This document shows positions 1-12,529 of a stretch of DNA of 64,000 nt, in pieces. Below the pieces are notes generated by a model that saw only the letters and a program-made list of their open reading frames with translations, made no database searches and was not told the DNA's origin. This DNA comes from Melitaea cinxia (lineage: Eukaryota > Arthropoda > Insecta > Lepidoptera > Nymphalidae), in contig NC_059421.1 in assembly GCF_905220565.1 (NCBI RefSeq), forward strand, positions 8,887,501 through 8,951,500, in the 5' to 3' direction. The position numbers were made by a program, and so were the translations under genes. Each line of letters opens with the position of its first letter. Within the stretch, counting starts at the first letter, position 1.

Positions 1-235
1 GAACGCTTGGCTCCGGCGCTGCGGGAAGTGCAGCCCTTCCGCCCTTGCGTGCGAAAGCAAAAAAAAAAATTAAGGGACTACCTTTAACATTTAGGGGGAT
101 GAAAAATAGATGTTGTTCGATTCTCAGACTTACATACAGAATTTCATGAGAATCGGTCAAGCCGTTTCGGAGGAGTTTAACACAAACACCGCGACACGAG
201 AATTTTATATATTAGATATAAAATTATATATAAAC
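1..235. repeat. Repeat fragment with A-run, then family G copy
   Basis: Positions 1-58 are GC-rich and run into A's at 59-69, like the tail of a retroelement cut by the window edge. From about 75 to 230 lies a copy of family G, defined by the motifs AGATGTTG..CGATTCTCAGA, AATCGGTCAAGCCGTTTCGG and ACGAGAATTTTATATATTAG. Confidence 0.6.
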
Positions 236-244
236 AATAAAAAA

Positions 245-352
245 AAAACAGCAATCAGCACATTTTCTCTATATAAACTGTAAGTGTGCGAAATTTCATA
301 CACCTCCGACCGCGCAATTTTCGTAAAAAGGGGTACAAAGTTTTTGCTTCAA
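245..352 (+). repeat. Dispersed repeat, partner of 41826-41930
   Basis: Shares TATAAACTRTAAGTKTGCGA, GCGAAATTTCATAC and CGTAAAAAGGGGTA with the reverse strand of 41826-41930. Family unknown. A short family E end (GAGTACCTCCTCC..) follows at about 470-505. Confidence 0.55.
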
Positions 353-507
353 GTTTTAATATCTAGATTACATCAGCCTATATAATTAATATGATTTTAT
401 CACACAAAACAAAAAATTAAATTAAATTTTACTCTCTATCGCGTTCTAAAAAATAAAATATACGATCGAATTGAGTACCTCCTCCTTTTTTGGAAGTCGT
501 TTAATAT

Positions 508-1319
508 TTCAATTCATTGATTTAAATCAATATTTCATTTTGTCTTTTCCAAACATTCACAGTAAGACAGTACTTCAATGTTTACCTTTGGTAACAATGA
601 GACAAATGAACAAAACAATCATTAGAGATGTTGTAATGTATTTACGATGGGGTGTGAGGAGGCGTGACATACGAAACCCCGCCTGCCTCGAAAGCCTCCT
701 TCTATTGCTGTCTCTTTCGCACTTATGGGATATAGCGGTATGAGAGTTTATATTGCACTGTATTGAAACAACTTATGAATTACTGAGTTTGGTTCTTTAT
801 CTTGTAAATCATCTCTTGTATAAATTGTAAAATTGCGATTTCAATGTTTTTGAAGTCTACTTGAATAATATTATTGATATTGATTTTTGAATAACATGTG
901 ACCAATCTCCTAGTTTTGTGGTTTTTCACTAAACAAAGATTTAATACTATGCAGGACATAGTCGTCCTGACCATAATATGGCCGATTAGCGGACAGTCCC
1001 CCTGTCGGCAATTTCATTCAGCACACTGGGGCCGCTGTCACGCACTCTGCTTAGTTAGTAGCTGCTGCGAACTTTTTCCGGATGATTGCTTCAAAACTAT
1101 TTACGCTCCCCAGAGAAAACAATGCAACAATACAAATATAACAAAGCCCTGACTGCATTAAAAAAAAAAAAAAATTAAAAACAGCTTTATTCAAATAGGC
1201 CTCATGAGCACTTTCGAATAGTCATCTTACAAATGACACTGTTATATTGACATTGTTATATTGAGTAGGTACGGAGGGCAATGTAGGCCTTTTTGGTATA
1301 GGTACTTAGTTAGCCCATA
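508..1319. other. AT-rich intergenic DNA, nothing recognised
   Basis: Open frames of 60-90 codons are present but have no recognisable domain, codon bias or splice context. A run of A's lies near 1160-1173. Confidence 0.5.
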
Positions 1320-2230
1320 GACTACACGAATACTTATAATGAAGGGTAATATCCAAGAGTGCCTTTCGTTTTCTCTCAATGTTTTCATCGCCTTTAGGGC
1401 TGTCGGTAAAGATGTATCTCTCTAGATATTTAAAAATGTACTTTATCTAAGGCACATTTCATAGTTTTATAGGAGGAGGAACATTAGGACATTTACCTAC
1501 AGCCATCCTTAAAAGTCAGCGTAGTTTCCGCAAACAGCGAGTATGTCCTCATCACACACATCGAGGGGGCTGCACACATTGCCGATATGTCAACCGACAC
1601 CCATACTGCTCAGCTCCCGGATCAGTGCGTCCATGTACAAATTAAAGAGTCTCGACGAGGTCAGTCCCCATTGCCTCACCTCGCATTGCATCAAGTATGT
1701 TTCAGAATACCCATTCGCTCACGGCCCATCTCACATAGTTCACTTAATTACAATACCAAAACTTTAGTAAGTCTGTGTAATCATCAGGTAAACCTATGCC
1801 GTCTAACTTATGTCATAAGATATCGTATGAGACGAAATCGAAAGCCAGGAAACGGTCGTACACCGGTGTGAGCCTGTCCTTGTAGTATTTGATTGCGTGA
1901 AACCATGCTGAACATCATGTAGCACACAATGATTTCCTAGAATAGAATTAAGCACACAGTCAAATGTCTTGGCTATTATAGTTGCTAAGGATATCGTTCT
2001 GTTGTTCGATCGATCTGATACGCCACCACTACGGTCTTTACAACCGGAACTACCGCAGTTCTCGTTAAGTCAGGCAGGTAAGTATGTGACACACAGACAT
2101 TAAATAATAATGCCAAAACTCGAAGTAAATGCATATCAGCATCTTTTAAATGCACAAAACTGACACCATCGTGACCCGGTGATTTATCTGTAACCTGTAG
2201 TCTTAATACCTATTACGTTCTCGATGTTTA
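1320..2230 (-). pseudogene. Degenerate LINE reverse transcriptase fragment
   Basis: Reading the minus strand in shifting frames gives PSGHDGVSFVHLKDADMHLL with LPDLTRTAVVPVVKTVV, then CEVRQWGLTSSRLFNLYMDA followed by LIRELSS, then FKYLERYIFTDSPKGDENIE with RKRKALL near 1370-1410. These correspond to reverse-transcriptase blocks (the RQGGLTSPxLFNLYMD and YLG regions) of non-LTR retrotransposons. Several stops and frameshifts break it and the YADD region is not recognisable. Clade not assigned. Confidence 0.75.
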
Positions 2231-3073
2231 GCATATTTTGAATAAATATTTAGGAATTGATAGTTTCTGAGATATCGCACATTGTCCAAGGGACATCTGA
2301 TATAATTTCTTGAAGCTCGCGGCCTTGCAATAAATATATTTCTAAACTTGTAATTCTAATTAATTGTCATTTCAAACCAATAAGTATCACCAAGCAAAAA
2401 GGTCGTAACTTAACTGGTAAAAAAACAAAAAAAAAAACACAAAAGATCGTTTATCTGCCTATAAAATAAACTGTTGATCGTTTTCCCGCGTCGATGTGAC
2501 AGTTGAGCGGATTCCGGGAATTCCTCCATCTTGTACAATGTTGTCACACTTTATGGGGACCACTTGTTAAAGTTCAACCACACTGTAATTTGTGTGTAGT
2601 TTTGTACTCCGGTTTTTTACGGTATCGTGTGAATTTTAGGATAAAAACAGATGTATTATTATTTACTATTGTTTTCTAATGTTTACGCGAATTTTACTCA
2701 TTTAATGAAACAACTTTTTTCGGATTTTATCGCTGTTTATTTATATACTAACTTAATGACAATTTTTAGGTAACAGTCGACTGACAAATAAGTATTTTAC
2801 ATATTTTAATTCTTTAATTTTTAGGCGACTTTAAATTCCTTTAGAATTTTTCCTACATGGAAGCCAGTGTTACTCAAACCGCACCCAATCGTCTTTTCAA
2901 CCGACATCCAAAAAAGAGAAGGTTCTCAATTCGAATGTATTTTTTATAACATATGTTGTATGTACTGTCTTAATACAAAAGACTTCATTCTAGTGGGGGC
3001 TAATGAGTATTGGAAATGAATATAGGTACCTACATATAAATCTACAAAAGCAGATTAGAATTTTATTGTATTA
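2231..3073. other. Intergenic; repeat-poor segment and a family E scrap
   Basis: 2440-2650 is relatively GC-rich and unique-looking (contains CCTCCATCTTG), but no open frame or splice site supports an exon. A family E end fragment on the minus strand lies at about 2895-2945. Confidence 0.4.
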
Positions 3074-3288
3074 CTAGGTGACCCAGCAAACGTTGTTTTG
3101 CCATATATTATAAACCCCCTTAATTCCCCCCCTCTCATGTAACTTAGGGGTATGAAAAATAGATGTTGGCCGATTCTCAGACCTACCCGATATGCTCACA
3201 AAATTTTATTAAAATCGGTCGAGCCGTTTCGGAGGAGTTCAATGTTTAACACCATGACACGAGAATTTTATATATTAGAAGATTAAAT
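3074..3288 (+). repeat. Family G dispersed repeat
   Basis: Begins GTGACCCAGCAAACGTTG and ends GAGAATTTTATATATTAG; it contains the GCCGTTTCGGAGGAG block shared with 75-230, 30492-30697 and 58196-58386. Confidence 0.7.
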
Positions 3289-4113
3289 TAAAGCTCTTCT
3301 AATATATAAAATATTAAATCTGGTCATCCCAAACTAATGAATAATAAATATTCAATCAATTGAAAATTGATTAATTTAAGTAGGTTAAAAACAAGATAAT
3401 TAAATCTTCAAAAGCATCGTTTTAATCGTCACAGATACAATATTTTTTGTTGAATTTATTATTATAATACAATTATGAAACAATATAAATTTATAAGAAT
3501 TCGTCTGCACGCATAAATTAAAGATTATTTTATCGTCGCGTCAGGTGTGGTCGCGCCCTAGACGCTTTCCGCAGCATATTTATTGATTTCTCTTGCAACG
3601 TGTGATTTGTGTAGAAAGTGTTGTATTATATGGTCTATATTTTTAATTTTGTTTATTTACGATATTCTTTAAGGGCGAGGTTAAAACGTTATTCACGAGA
3701 GAATATTTAGTTTTTTTTTTTTTAATTTAGTTCTTGTTAGAATGATTAATTTTTGTCGAGATAATTTTTATTTCGTGGTAGGTAGGTAGGCCCCGTTTTA
3801 GGTTAGGCGAGGTTACCTGGTATTTTATGGATCTTATCAAAAATACATATTTGAAAAGATTTATTTATTTATTTATTACTTCTTGCATAAATACAGTCAA
3901 ACACTTTTACGTAGTAAACAAGAAAGGAAAGAAGAAACAACAGTACAGAAATAAAATTTAACAAAAAGTAGTTACAATGACAGCATACAAAGACGGTCTT
4001 ATTGCTTTGAACAATCTCTTCCAGACAACCGCAGGTAAAAGGAGATTATTAGTAACAGAGTGCGGGATTGTGCAAAAGTAGATAAACATAAGTATAATTA
4101 TAAATACATAAAA

Positions 4114-4178
<65 letters not shown>

Positions 4179-4253
4179 CATATATAGAAGAATAAAATAA
4201 ACATACAAAATCATGAGAATAAATAATTTATTTACTATTATTACTTTAATATA
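3289..4253. other. Intergenic, no gene seen
   Basis: 3530-3610 is locally GC-rich (TCGCGTCAGGTGTGGTCGCG) and non-repetitive; its role is unknown. The remainder is AT-rich, with a TTTA run near 3861-3876. Confidence 0.4.
4117..4174. repeat. (TA)n microsatellite
   Basis: Almost uninterrupted TA dinucleotides for about 57 bases, followed by TACATACATATATAG. Confidence 0.9.
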
Positions 4254-4383
4254 CTGCGGTCACCAACCCGCCTGCCCAGCGTGGTGACTATGGGCAAAAC
4301 ACATGAGTTCATGCCATTTTTGGCGTGAACTTGTGGAGGCCTATGTCCAGCAGTGGACTGTATAGGCTGTAATAATGATGAAA
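4254..4383 (+). repeat. Family A: RTE-like LINE 3' end
   Basis: Family A ends with GGAGGCCTATGTCCAGCAGT and a tail resembling TAGGCTG(T)AATGATGATGA. In one frame the block reads ELVEAYVQQWT, the C-terminus of the RTE-type endonuclease/reverse transcriptase as I know it from Lepidoptera. This copy is 5'-truncated. Confidence 0.7.
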
Positions 4384-4669
4384 TAATTTATTTACTTAAA
4401 TAAAAAAAGGTATGTTAAATATTCGGAATAATACTGGGATCTGAAACGAGAAGCGTGAAGATCAAGAGTAGTTTAATTAAGAATAGTTTTTTTGTTTGTT
4501 TGAACGCGGTTTTATTATTGTATAGTCCATTACCGAAGAGGGCAAAATGTTAAATAATATTTTAAGTAAAGCAAGTACGAACCGCGGGGCACAGCTAGTG
4601 AATAAATCTATACATATAATAAAATGGTAGGAAAGTCAAAACTGTACATTGAATATTTTTTTAAAAGAA

Positions 4670-5211
4670 TACTTGGGGTCTGATCTACAATCGATACCGA
4701 AGCCAAAAATATAGTTTTTAGAATTTTTGTCTGTTTGTCTGTTTGTCTGCATCTATGTCCGGGATAAACTCAAAAAGTACCGCATGGATATACTTCAAAT
4801 TTGGTACGAATATTATTAAGAAGTCTGGTCAACATATAGGCTACATATTATTATGTAATCACTACCGGGAACGAGCAGTGAACCTTTCTTTCCTCAACGC
4901 ATTCTGTAACAACGTGTAATCTAACGACGCATATTTGAATGTTGTTGTTATTATTTTAATAACCATGCTATATACGCTAGCTTCGCACTATAAAAATCAC
5001 GCAATATAAGTAACTAAGCCGATAAACATAATTAAATGAATATAAGTAGACAAGACAATTTTAACGCAGCGCCATCTATGAGATTTTTCTGTAGATATGA
5101 AATGTGAAGAAGAAACGGGTAAATGAATGTTATTTTAAAATGTATAATCATAGGTAATTTTGGTGCTATATAGCGTTCACGCAGACGACGTCGCGGGCAG
5201 CAGCTAGTAAA
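4670..5211 (-). repeat. Family F dispersed repeat
   Basis: Family F starts CTAGCTGTGCCCGCGACTTC (read on the minus strand here) and ends near a TTTTTGTCTGTCTGTTTGTC stretch. This divergent copy ends GACGACGTCGCGGGCAGCAG. It is likely an old non-autonomous or LINE-3'-end element. Confidence 0.65.
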
Positions 5212-5670
5212 TAATAAAACTTTCGACCACCACCACAGACCGCTTGCCCCACCGCGGTGTAAGCGGATCTCCCTGTACATCACTGTGCCACACGCGTCTT
5301 ACACGTTGGCGATTAAAACCACACCAGAATCGGACCTAATATACTGGACTATTTGTTATAAAACTTAGATAACTAATTGTTAATGTTTACAAAGGCTATG
5401 GATTTATTTATTTATTTATTATTATTATTTATTTCATTACCTTGTTTTTTGAGGCAGGTTAAAAAAATGTGTGTGTGTGTGCAATTCACACACGATAGAA
5501 GTGAAACTTCTGAAAAGTAGACCACGAGAGACTTTTTCACCGAGAATATAAAATATTGTGTAATGTAGTCTCATTATTATCTCATCTATATCTCATTCTC
5601 TCCTATACATTTATGTGAATATTTATTTATCGTGACGCATTTCGTTGCTAATTTTTTAAAGGTCTATTAT

Positions 5671-5946
5671 TAACTGAGGTAGGGCACAGCAGGAATTTTC
5701 TGCTCAAAATATGGAGCAGCCCGACTGGGGTAGATCCTCTCGACCTTACAGAAGATCACAGCTAAGTAATACTGTTTTCAAGCAGTATTGTGTTCCTGTT
5801 GGTGAGTAAGGTGACCAGAGCTCCTGGGGGGGGGGATTGGGGATTGTTCTGGTGTTGCAGGCATCTATAGGCTGCGGTAATCTCTTACCATCAGGTAAGC
5901 CGTATGCTTGTTTGCCGACCTAGTGATATAAAAAAAAAAAAAAAAA
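5671..5946 (+). repeat. Family D SINE-like repeat
   Basis: Family D runs GAGGTAGGGCACAGCAGGAA .. CTTACAGAAGATCACAGCTA .. GTGACCAGAGCTCCTGGGG .. CGCTTACCATCAGGT .. TTGCCGACCTAGTG and an A-rich tail; about 270 bp. This copy has a full A tail (16-17 A) at 5930-5946 and a run of G's at about 5826-5834. Confidence 0.75.
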
Positions 5947-6684
5947 TGAGATAAGGCACAGCAGATATGAATGGCACACCTGGAAATATATTTTTGACGT
6001 GATAACGTCTTATAAACCGATGAACACCGGCTGCACGCACGAAAATGTGTCACGTTCCGCCTGAGCCTTGGAGAGTTCGGCCCAAGCGTTGGCTTGTGAC
6101 ACATTTATTTCTCTTCTCGCGTGACGTCAGAGTTAGCAGTTCGAAATAACTCAGTGATTCAGTTTAATTCATAAAAATATGCAGTTTTTCATCAATTTTT
6201 CTTTATGACGTTATCGCATAAAACTAAAAACTATCGTCCGTAAACCGCCTTTACAGATAACCATTTTTTTTTAAATATGGAGCAGCCCGCACAGAATTTA
6301 ACCCTAACAGAAGATCACAGCTTAATTATAGGTATTGCTCTTAATGTACATGCAGTACCTACATGCACGATACGCACATTGTAGGTACGATATCTAATCA
6401 TCGCACGGTTGCGATAAAATACTGCGTAAATCAAAAAAAAAAAAAAAAATTGCACAAATAGAAATAGTACTTAAGCTATACGCAAAAAATATTTGAAAAA
6501 GGTACAGATAAAAAATATATAAATCATTGTCAAAGAGAAATACATTCATGTCGGACCACGTTCTAGCTTTACAAGTATGTCCATCTGCAATGTTACGTAA
6601 TAAATCGCCTGTAGGATAAGCGTAAACCATGATGTTGACAAAAGGCATTTTAGGGCCAGTGGATGTTCACTTTAAATCAATATA
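5947..6684. other. Intergenic with a family D fragment
   Basis: A family D scrap (AAATATGGAGCAGCCC .. AGAAGATCACAGCTTA) lies at about 6275-6345. An A-run lies at about 6434-6450. No gene recognised. Confidence 0.45.
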
Positions 6685-7012
6685 TATAATAAAAATGTAA
6701 CGGGTCGCTGTCTGTACATGGAAGATATATGAGAAAAAATTTATTGGGATCTTTATCAACGCAAATAGCACCCAAAACAATGATTGTTAGAATTTTTGTC
6801 TGTTCGGCTGTGGGTTTGTGCACGCTAATCTCAGAAACGGCTTATCCAAATTAGATGTGGTCCACTAATATATTGTGGTAAGCTTAACTTAACATTTAGT
6901 GTTTGTTTCATGTCAATCGGTTCATAAATAAAAAAGTAATGCCAGTTTAGAAAATCACGTTAAACAAGTAAATAGCCAAAACGCGGACGGAATCGCAGGC
7001 ACAGCTAGTAAA
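6685..7012 (-). repeat. Family F dispersed repeat
   Basis: Right end CGGACGGAATCGCAGGCACAG then CTAGTA; left part carries the GTCGCTGTCTGTACATGG and TTTTTGTCTGTTCGG stretches. Confidence 0.6.
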
Positions 7013-7439
7013 TAATAAAAATAAACTAATAGGAATATCTGCCCCAAGCGAAAGTTGTAGCTGCGATCGTTGATACTAGAACGGTTATTATATAAGGAGT
7101 GACAGACCCTTAGACTACAGCCTAGAGTTCTGGTTTGCACATTTAACTTCGTATACAAAATTAAATCAATGACGATTTACCATCAAAAAAACAACAATAG
7201 ATCTTCGCGCATTTGCGTTATACCGTAAATAAACCCTCGAAACATCAAGAGTAGGTACTCAAGGGTAGGTCAAGGGTTTCTAGATCTTTCTATCGTTTCG
7301 TTGTAATATAAATATCTATACAAAAATGTCGATTTAATTTGTATTTGGACGTCATTCTAAGGTTATTATAATAATTTGTAAAAAAATGCCTCATATTAAG
7401 GTTAAAAGTTAGCGTCACAAAATTTAAAAAAAAAAAAAC

Positions 7440-7570
7440 TATCATTTTTTTTAATGTATAGACTAGCGCTTGACTGCGATCTCACCTGATGGCAAGTGAA
7501 GATGCAGCCTAAGGTGGTTGCGCTTGCCTAGAAGATGCCTATTCACTCTTGCTTCTTGCTTTGCAAATCT
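7440..7570. repeat. Probable dispersed repeat fragment
   Basis: CTTGACTGCGATCTCACCTG .. GCAAGTGAAGATGCAGCCTA resembles a widespread lepidopteran repeat that I recall; only one copy is seen in this window, so the call rests on memory. Confidence 0.4.
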
Positions 7571-7734
7571 AGATACATTGTATTTTACCTCCAGTCTCTA
7601 CAACCTAACACAACAAGGTTAACATGTTCTAGAGCTCTTACAATCTATACTAATAGTAAAAACAGACTTGTTCTGTCTGTCACTTTGCATTGATCAGCAT
7701 TGATCTTTAGGGACTTAATATTAATTTAATCGAT

Positions 7735-7830
7735 TCAGTCTGTAATATTCCACTGCTGGGCATATGACTCTTTCTCCATATAGGGTAAGGGTCGGTACTT
7801 CTTCCACCACGCTGCTCCACTGCGGGGTAT
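7735..7830 (-). repeat. Family B SINE fragment
   Basis: Contains CCACTGCTGGGCATATGACT .. CACGCTGCTCCACTGCGGG, the 3' part of family B (defined at 38664-38962). Confidence 0.55.
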
Positions 7831-9046
7831 GACTGTTAATAAATTTTAGTATACACATAAATTAGACATTGGAAATGAAATATTAGACACGCGGTTATTA
7901 TTTTTTTATAAAAATAAAACTTGGAAATGGGTATTGAGTTAGGGTAGAAAGTTTGTATGAAGTATAAAATATTTATTAATAAATATTTTTTGATTTAATA
8001 AGGGGTTTAAAAATCTAGTTCTGTTTTAAATAAAAAATTGTCTTAGTGTCCGAAAAATTTTATGTGTGTCGCTAAAGTTTAAAATAATGATGTCTCACCT
8101 CTGTTTTCCCATATTCATATAAGTTTGACGTAATAAAAATAAATTTTTGAACAAACATATTAAAAATGTCATACTCGTAAGCCGGATATGATCAAAATTT
8201 ATATGAAGCAAGTCAAATTTTGCACATTCGACATATATTTTTACAGACAGTAAAAATAGGGACACTATATACTATAGGGATATTATCTAAGGGTATATTT
8301 GACTACGACCTGTACTCAGACCTACCAAATAAATGTACAGAAAATAATTCACGAAAATCGGTCAACAATCACGAAAGTCGGTTTTAGAGGATAACGAACA
8401 CTGTAATACGAAATTTTATATATGTATTAGAATTAAATATATAGATATATTATACGTTTCAAATTTTAATTTTGAGGTCTCTTCGAAAAATGCAAGTGTC
8501 ATTTAAGTTCTTTTATTAGTTTTTGCGCGATAAATATCAATAAACAGAATTTGGGCAGTTACTTTTATTAGGTACCTATAAGGAAAGAAAGTAATTTTAG
8601 GACTTGTCAGTCCAACACAACATCAATATTCCATAAAAAAGATTCCTAGTAACAAAGTAGCTAAAGAAAGTTAAAAAAAACTTTCAAATAAATTACAAAA
8701 AGACATTATTCAAGTGTTACCATGAGTGCTCATCGAGTGAGGGGTGAGAACCCATTAATTTACCATAATCCTGTGTCGACAATGTGCCCCGTAACGACAT
8801 AAAGACCAACCCTCAACGGTAGTCAATAGACTTAATTGTAGGACCGATTATATTTTGAGTACGTTGAAATTTTTTTATTTGTAACGATAGTGGAGCAATC
8901 TCTAATTACATGGTTTTGGGGAAAAGTTATTGTAATGTGAGTAATTGTTTTTGTAATAATTTGCTGTCAGGGAAGCTGATATAAGACCGCTCTAGTGTAG
9001 TGGTCCATGTGTCGTTTAGGCGCATAAACACTGGAGGAGAGTTGGG
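7831..9046. other. AT-rich intergenic; weak family G remnant
   Basis: At about 8305-8420 a diverged family G stretch (GACCTACCAAAT .. ACGAAATTTTATATATGTAT) is discernible. No gene seen. Confidence 0.4.
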
Positions 9047-9240
9047 TTGAGGTTTGGGGAGTAAGCTGGTGAATGCGTGACGAGAGTGAAGAGAAAAGTG
9101 TGATCGGGCGAGGCGAACGGAAGTTGAGAGGAAGATATAAGTTAGTGAAGACAGAAAGTGAGAGTTACGTTTCGTATATTACTGTAGGGTCAACTAACGA
9201 AGTTTTACTTTAGTCGTATGGTCTAAAGCACACTCGTTTT
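9047..9240 (+). repeat. Family C unclassified ~190-bp dispersed repeat
   Basis: Family C runs (ACTTGACTT)GGGGAGTAAGCTGGTGAATG .. GAGAGCGTTACGAAA .. GATCGGGCGAGGCGAACGGA .. GTGAGTTACGTTTCG .. GTCTAAAGCACACTCGTTTT. This copy is nearly complete. Others: 31821-32009, 41053-41230, 44556-44700, 53562-53745. No TIRs, tRNA boxes or coding similarity are evident. Confidence 0.7.
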
Positions 9241-9419
9241 TTTTTTGGTCTGGGTATCTGTACCTACTTGTGTTGTTTTTGTTGTGTATGATTTAAAAAA
9301 AAATCTTATTAATTTAATCTTTACGCCTTAATCAGAAAAATACTCAGTTTCTATTTCCGACATTTAAAGAAAAATAAAAGTGAAACCTCTTTTAAACTGA
9401 GAATAAACTACGGGTCTAA

Positions 9420-10359
9420 GGGCGGAGTTCACCGACTATCATTTAACCAATGTTTGAGTAATCAGCCGATGAATTCCTAAACATCGGTTATGCACCCGGT
9501 AAAGTATTCACTGTTCACCACGAATATTTTAACCGTGGTTACTAAATCAGGCAATCATACTGTCAGAGTGTTTGAACCACTAATGAATGAATGCTATAAG
9601 TCTACTCATTAGGGAAGTCACATAGTTTTATTTAGTTGACACGAGTTTTGGTGCCATCTATAGTTGGTAGCATAAAATAAAACGCTTTCAACTTGAGAAG
9701 TTCGAGAACGCATTAGAAACTGTCACGTTAGCATGTTGTGTCCAATTTGGATGGGTAATAACGGCACGGCGCTGTCATTGTCAATTTTTTTATTATTTCT
9801 TTGCACGTGCTAACATTCTCTGTGTTGATTATTATTTTGTTCTGTTGTGAGTGTTTTGTTTTTAAATTACGGTTTACTTGAAAAATGGCAGCTTTAAAAA
9901 AGAGAAAAAACTATTTTCAAGCGATGATTTTAACAAACGGAATCTAGTTTTAAATGAGGAATCATTGTATTATTCGTAATAATTACGACGCATTTGAAAC
10001 AGGTACTCTAGGTCTCCTTGTTTTGGTCTCTATATTTTCTAGATTTTCAAGAAGGCGTAAGGTCTTGATAGTTATCAATTAATACATTGAAATTGAACAC
10101 TGACTGCGTGTTTATCTCTTACCAAAAACTTTCAACTAATAACCTAATGTTGCAACTGTTGTAAAGTCACAGCAGAATCTGTTCAGCAGATGTCCGAATA
10201 TGGCATTGATGGACGGTTAAACAATGTCGTAGAGTTCGGTTATAGTAATCGGCTGTTTAAGGGCTGTAAACACTGGTTAACGTATGGTGAACAGTAAAAA
10301 TGATTTAATCAGTTGTTTAACTGATAAACAGCCGTTTTAAAAGTCGGTGAACTCCGCCC
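9420..10359. mobile_element. PIF/Harbinger-like non-autonomous DNA transposon
   Basis: Perfect 18-bp terminal inverted repeats GGGCGGAGTTCACCGACT at 9420-9437 and its reverse complement at 10342-10359, flanked on both sides by TAA (9417-9419 and 10360-10362). A TWA 3-bp duplication is the Harbinger signature. The inside has no transposase; an ATG at 9885 opens a very short basic peptide (MAALKKRKNYFQ) that might be a leftover start. Confidence 0.8.
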
Positions 10360-10758
10360 TAAATTCTAAATAAAAAATGCATCTTTTAATTTAAAAAAAA
10401 GAAAACATCTGTCAATCCTATCCATAGATAATAAAAACAGGAGTGACAATAGAAAAACTATTTATCGATCTTTAAAAATCTTATTGTAAATGAATATTGC
10501 TCTTTAAAGTGTACTTGACTGTTTAAAAAAAATGGTTCTGTATAAAATGAAATGCTCTCTAGAACAATTGTAGAGATTTTATACGTGACAGATGGATATA
10601 TTTCTTTATATAGAGAATGGATACAAGGGATAAGCATTAAATTAGACTACATGTATAAGTACCTATTACTTATAATACTATTTTTACCTGGCTTACTAGG
10701 TATATATACAAAAAGAAATTTAAATGGTAGTTGTATATTAGAAATGTGAACTATAAAA

Positions 10759-11050
10759 ATTGTTATTGCTCGCAAACGAAAAAAAACCGACTTCAATTAC
10801 ATCGCCAAGTAATACATTATACAACTTAGGTAGACGAAAAATAGTCAAGTGAAAGCGCATTATTAGAAATAGCTCGAGAAGTACTTATCAGATTTCAATT
10901 AAGTTTAAATGGGACCAAATGTAATGCGTCACCTTTCGATTAAAAAAAAAAACCATCGAAATTTTTCCATCCAGAAAAACGTTTTGAGGTATCAGACATA
11001 AAAAAATACAGTTGAATTGAGAGCCTCCTCCTATTTTGAAGTAGGTTTAT
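10759..11050 (+). repeat. Family E TIR-like dispersed repeat
   Basis: Family E begins TTGCTCGCAAACGAAAAAAA then CCGACTTCAATTACATCGAC and ends GAGAACCTCCTCCTTTTTTG then GAAGTCGGTT, so the AACCGACTTC ends are inverted. This copy ends in TTTTGAAGTAGGTT, slightly decayed. Confidence 0.7.
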
Positions 11051-11785
11051 AAACAGTTTAATTAAAACCTCTTCCTTGTGATAACCCTATGTATAAAACT
11101 ACATTGCTGGAAAGTACTAAAAAATTTTTTATTGTAATTTTTTAAGAAGAACAGTTCGTTTAATAAAAATAAAATAAAATTCTACCGTACAACGACCCCT
11201 AACCCGACACCCGTATTTTTGACAGCTAAACAAGATGTCTACCGCCAAACGTCAGAACAAAGAATTTCCCTCCAAAAAGCTTAACAAAGGGCGACAAATA
11301 AGCGTATAATGATCGTATTCAACGCATTATTCCTTAACAAAATCAATAATTACTTACGAAAAAATCTTATTTCACCACAATAAGGTTTATTTTGAATTAA
11401 ATAATGTGTATCGATAGTTGGTAGTTTTTATGTTCTTAAGAATGGAGCGAAAAGAGCAAACAGCGGACTCTTTGATAATAGAGTAGGTATGTTTTTAGTC
11501 GAGTTCCTCCATCGTTTGTTTAAACATATGGCTTTGACAATGTCTTAATTATATTATTTCACTGTTTTAACTTAAATCCTCACGATATTTGAATATTAAT
11601 AAAATTGGTATTTATATTGAACGATCTTTTTTTACGACTACGGGAAATACCGTAGCCGCTTTAGAAGTTAGAAGAAGCATCGCAAGCGCAATGCCGACTC
11701 TACCCTCGATCCTCCCCAAGAGCTCTACCTAACTCACAGAAACACAACACTAATTGATAGGAGTGTTTACTTCAAACTTTACTTG
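11051..11785. other. AT-rich intergenic, no gene seen
   Basis: Mostly unique-looking; 11640-11745 carries an eroded minus-strand family D piece (TACGGGAAATACCGTAGCCG .. CCCCAAGAGCTC). Confidence 0.4.
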
Positions 11786-12090
11786 TTACTGCGGGCATAG
11801 GTTTCTTTCTCCGCGTAGGACAAGGATTGTATCCTAATCCACGCTGCTCCACTGTAAATTGGCGGATCTTCCTACTATGGGTAAGGATCGCTATCAGGTA
11901 TTTATGAGAACAAACGGGACCGACAGCTTAAATTGCTCTTCGAGGCACGGTGGGGAGATCCGCAAGGACAGACATCCAAACCGGAAAGAAATATTTGTAC
12001 AAATAAAAATATCCATCCCAAGCGGGAATCGAACCCGCAAACCGTCGGTGTTTTAGTCAACTACTCGCACCACTACACCAGAGCGGTTAT
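11786..12090 (-). repeat. Family B tRNA-headed SINE
   Basis: Read on the minus strand it starts CCGCTCTGGTGTAGTGGTGC (A box region), has GGGTTCGATTCCCGC (B box), and ends in the ..GCAGTGG..GCCT tail. Short open frames across it are incidental. Confidence 0.75.
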
Positions 12091-12156
12091 TTATCTATAC
12101 CTGTTCAATATTAATCCATTTTACCAAATAAATTAATATATATCATAATTACATCA

Positions 12157-12240
12157 AAACACATGAATTCGCGCCATTTTTGGCGCGAAATTAGGGAGGC
12201 CTATGTCCAGCAGTGGACTATAGCTGAAGTGATGATAATT
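12157..12240 (+). repeat. Family A 3' end fragment
   Basis: CGCGCCATTTTTGGCGCGAA then GGAGGCCTATGTCCAGCAGT and GAAGTGATGATAATT. Confidence 0.65.
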
Positions 12241-12529
12241 ACATTTACCTATTACGAACTAATAGAACACGATTTACTTTTTAATAGTGAAATGTTGAAC
12301 CAATACGCCTCAACGTTTGACAATTAAAATGTAAATAAAAGAAGGCATGGGCACTTTAGAACCCATGGATGTTTGTTTAAGTTATGTATATAAAAATATG
12401 CTTTTTAACAATTACTCTACTTGCGCTAGTTAGTTATTTTATTGATATAAATATAAAATATCAATTAAAAATTAATTTAAATCATAACTATTTCCTGACC
12501 AGTCAAGTTGTGAGTACGCGACATACCTA

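Noticed and set aside
471..743. 90-codon open frame
   Set aside because: No domain or splice context, and its start overlaps a family E end.
1543..1871. Plus-strand open frames of 74 and 94 codons
   Set aside because: The minus strand here is a decayed reverse transcriptase; plus frames are shadows.
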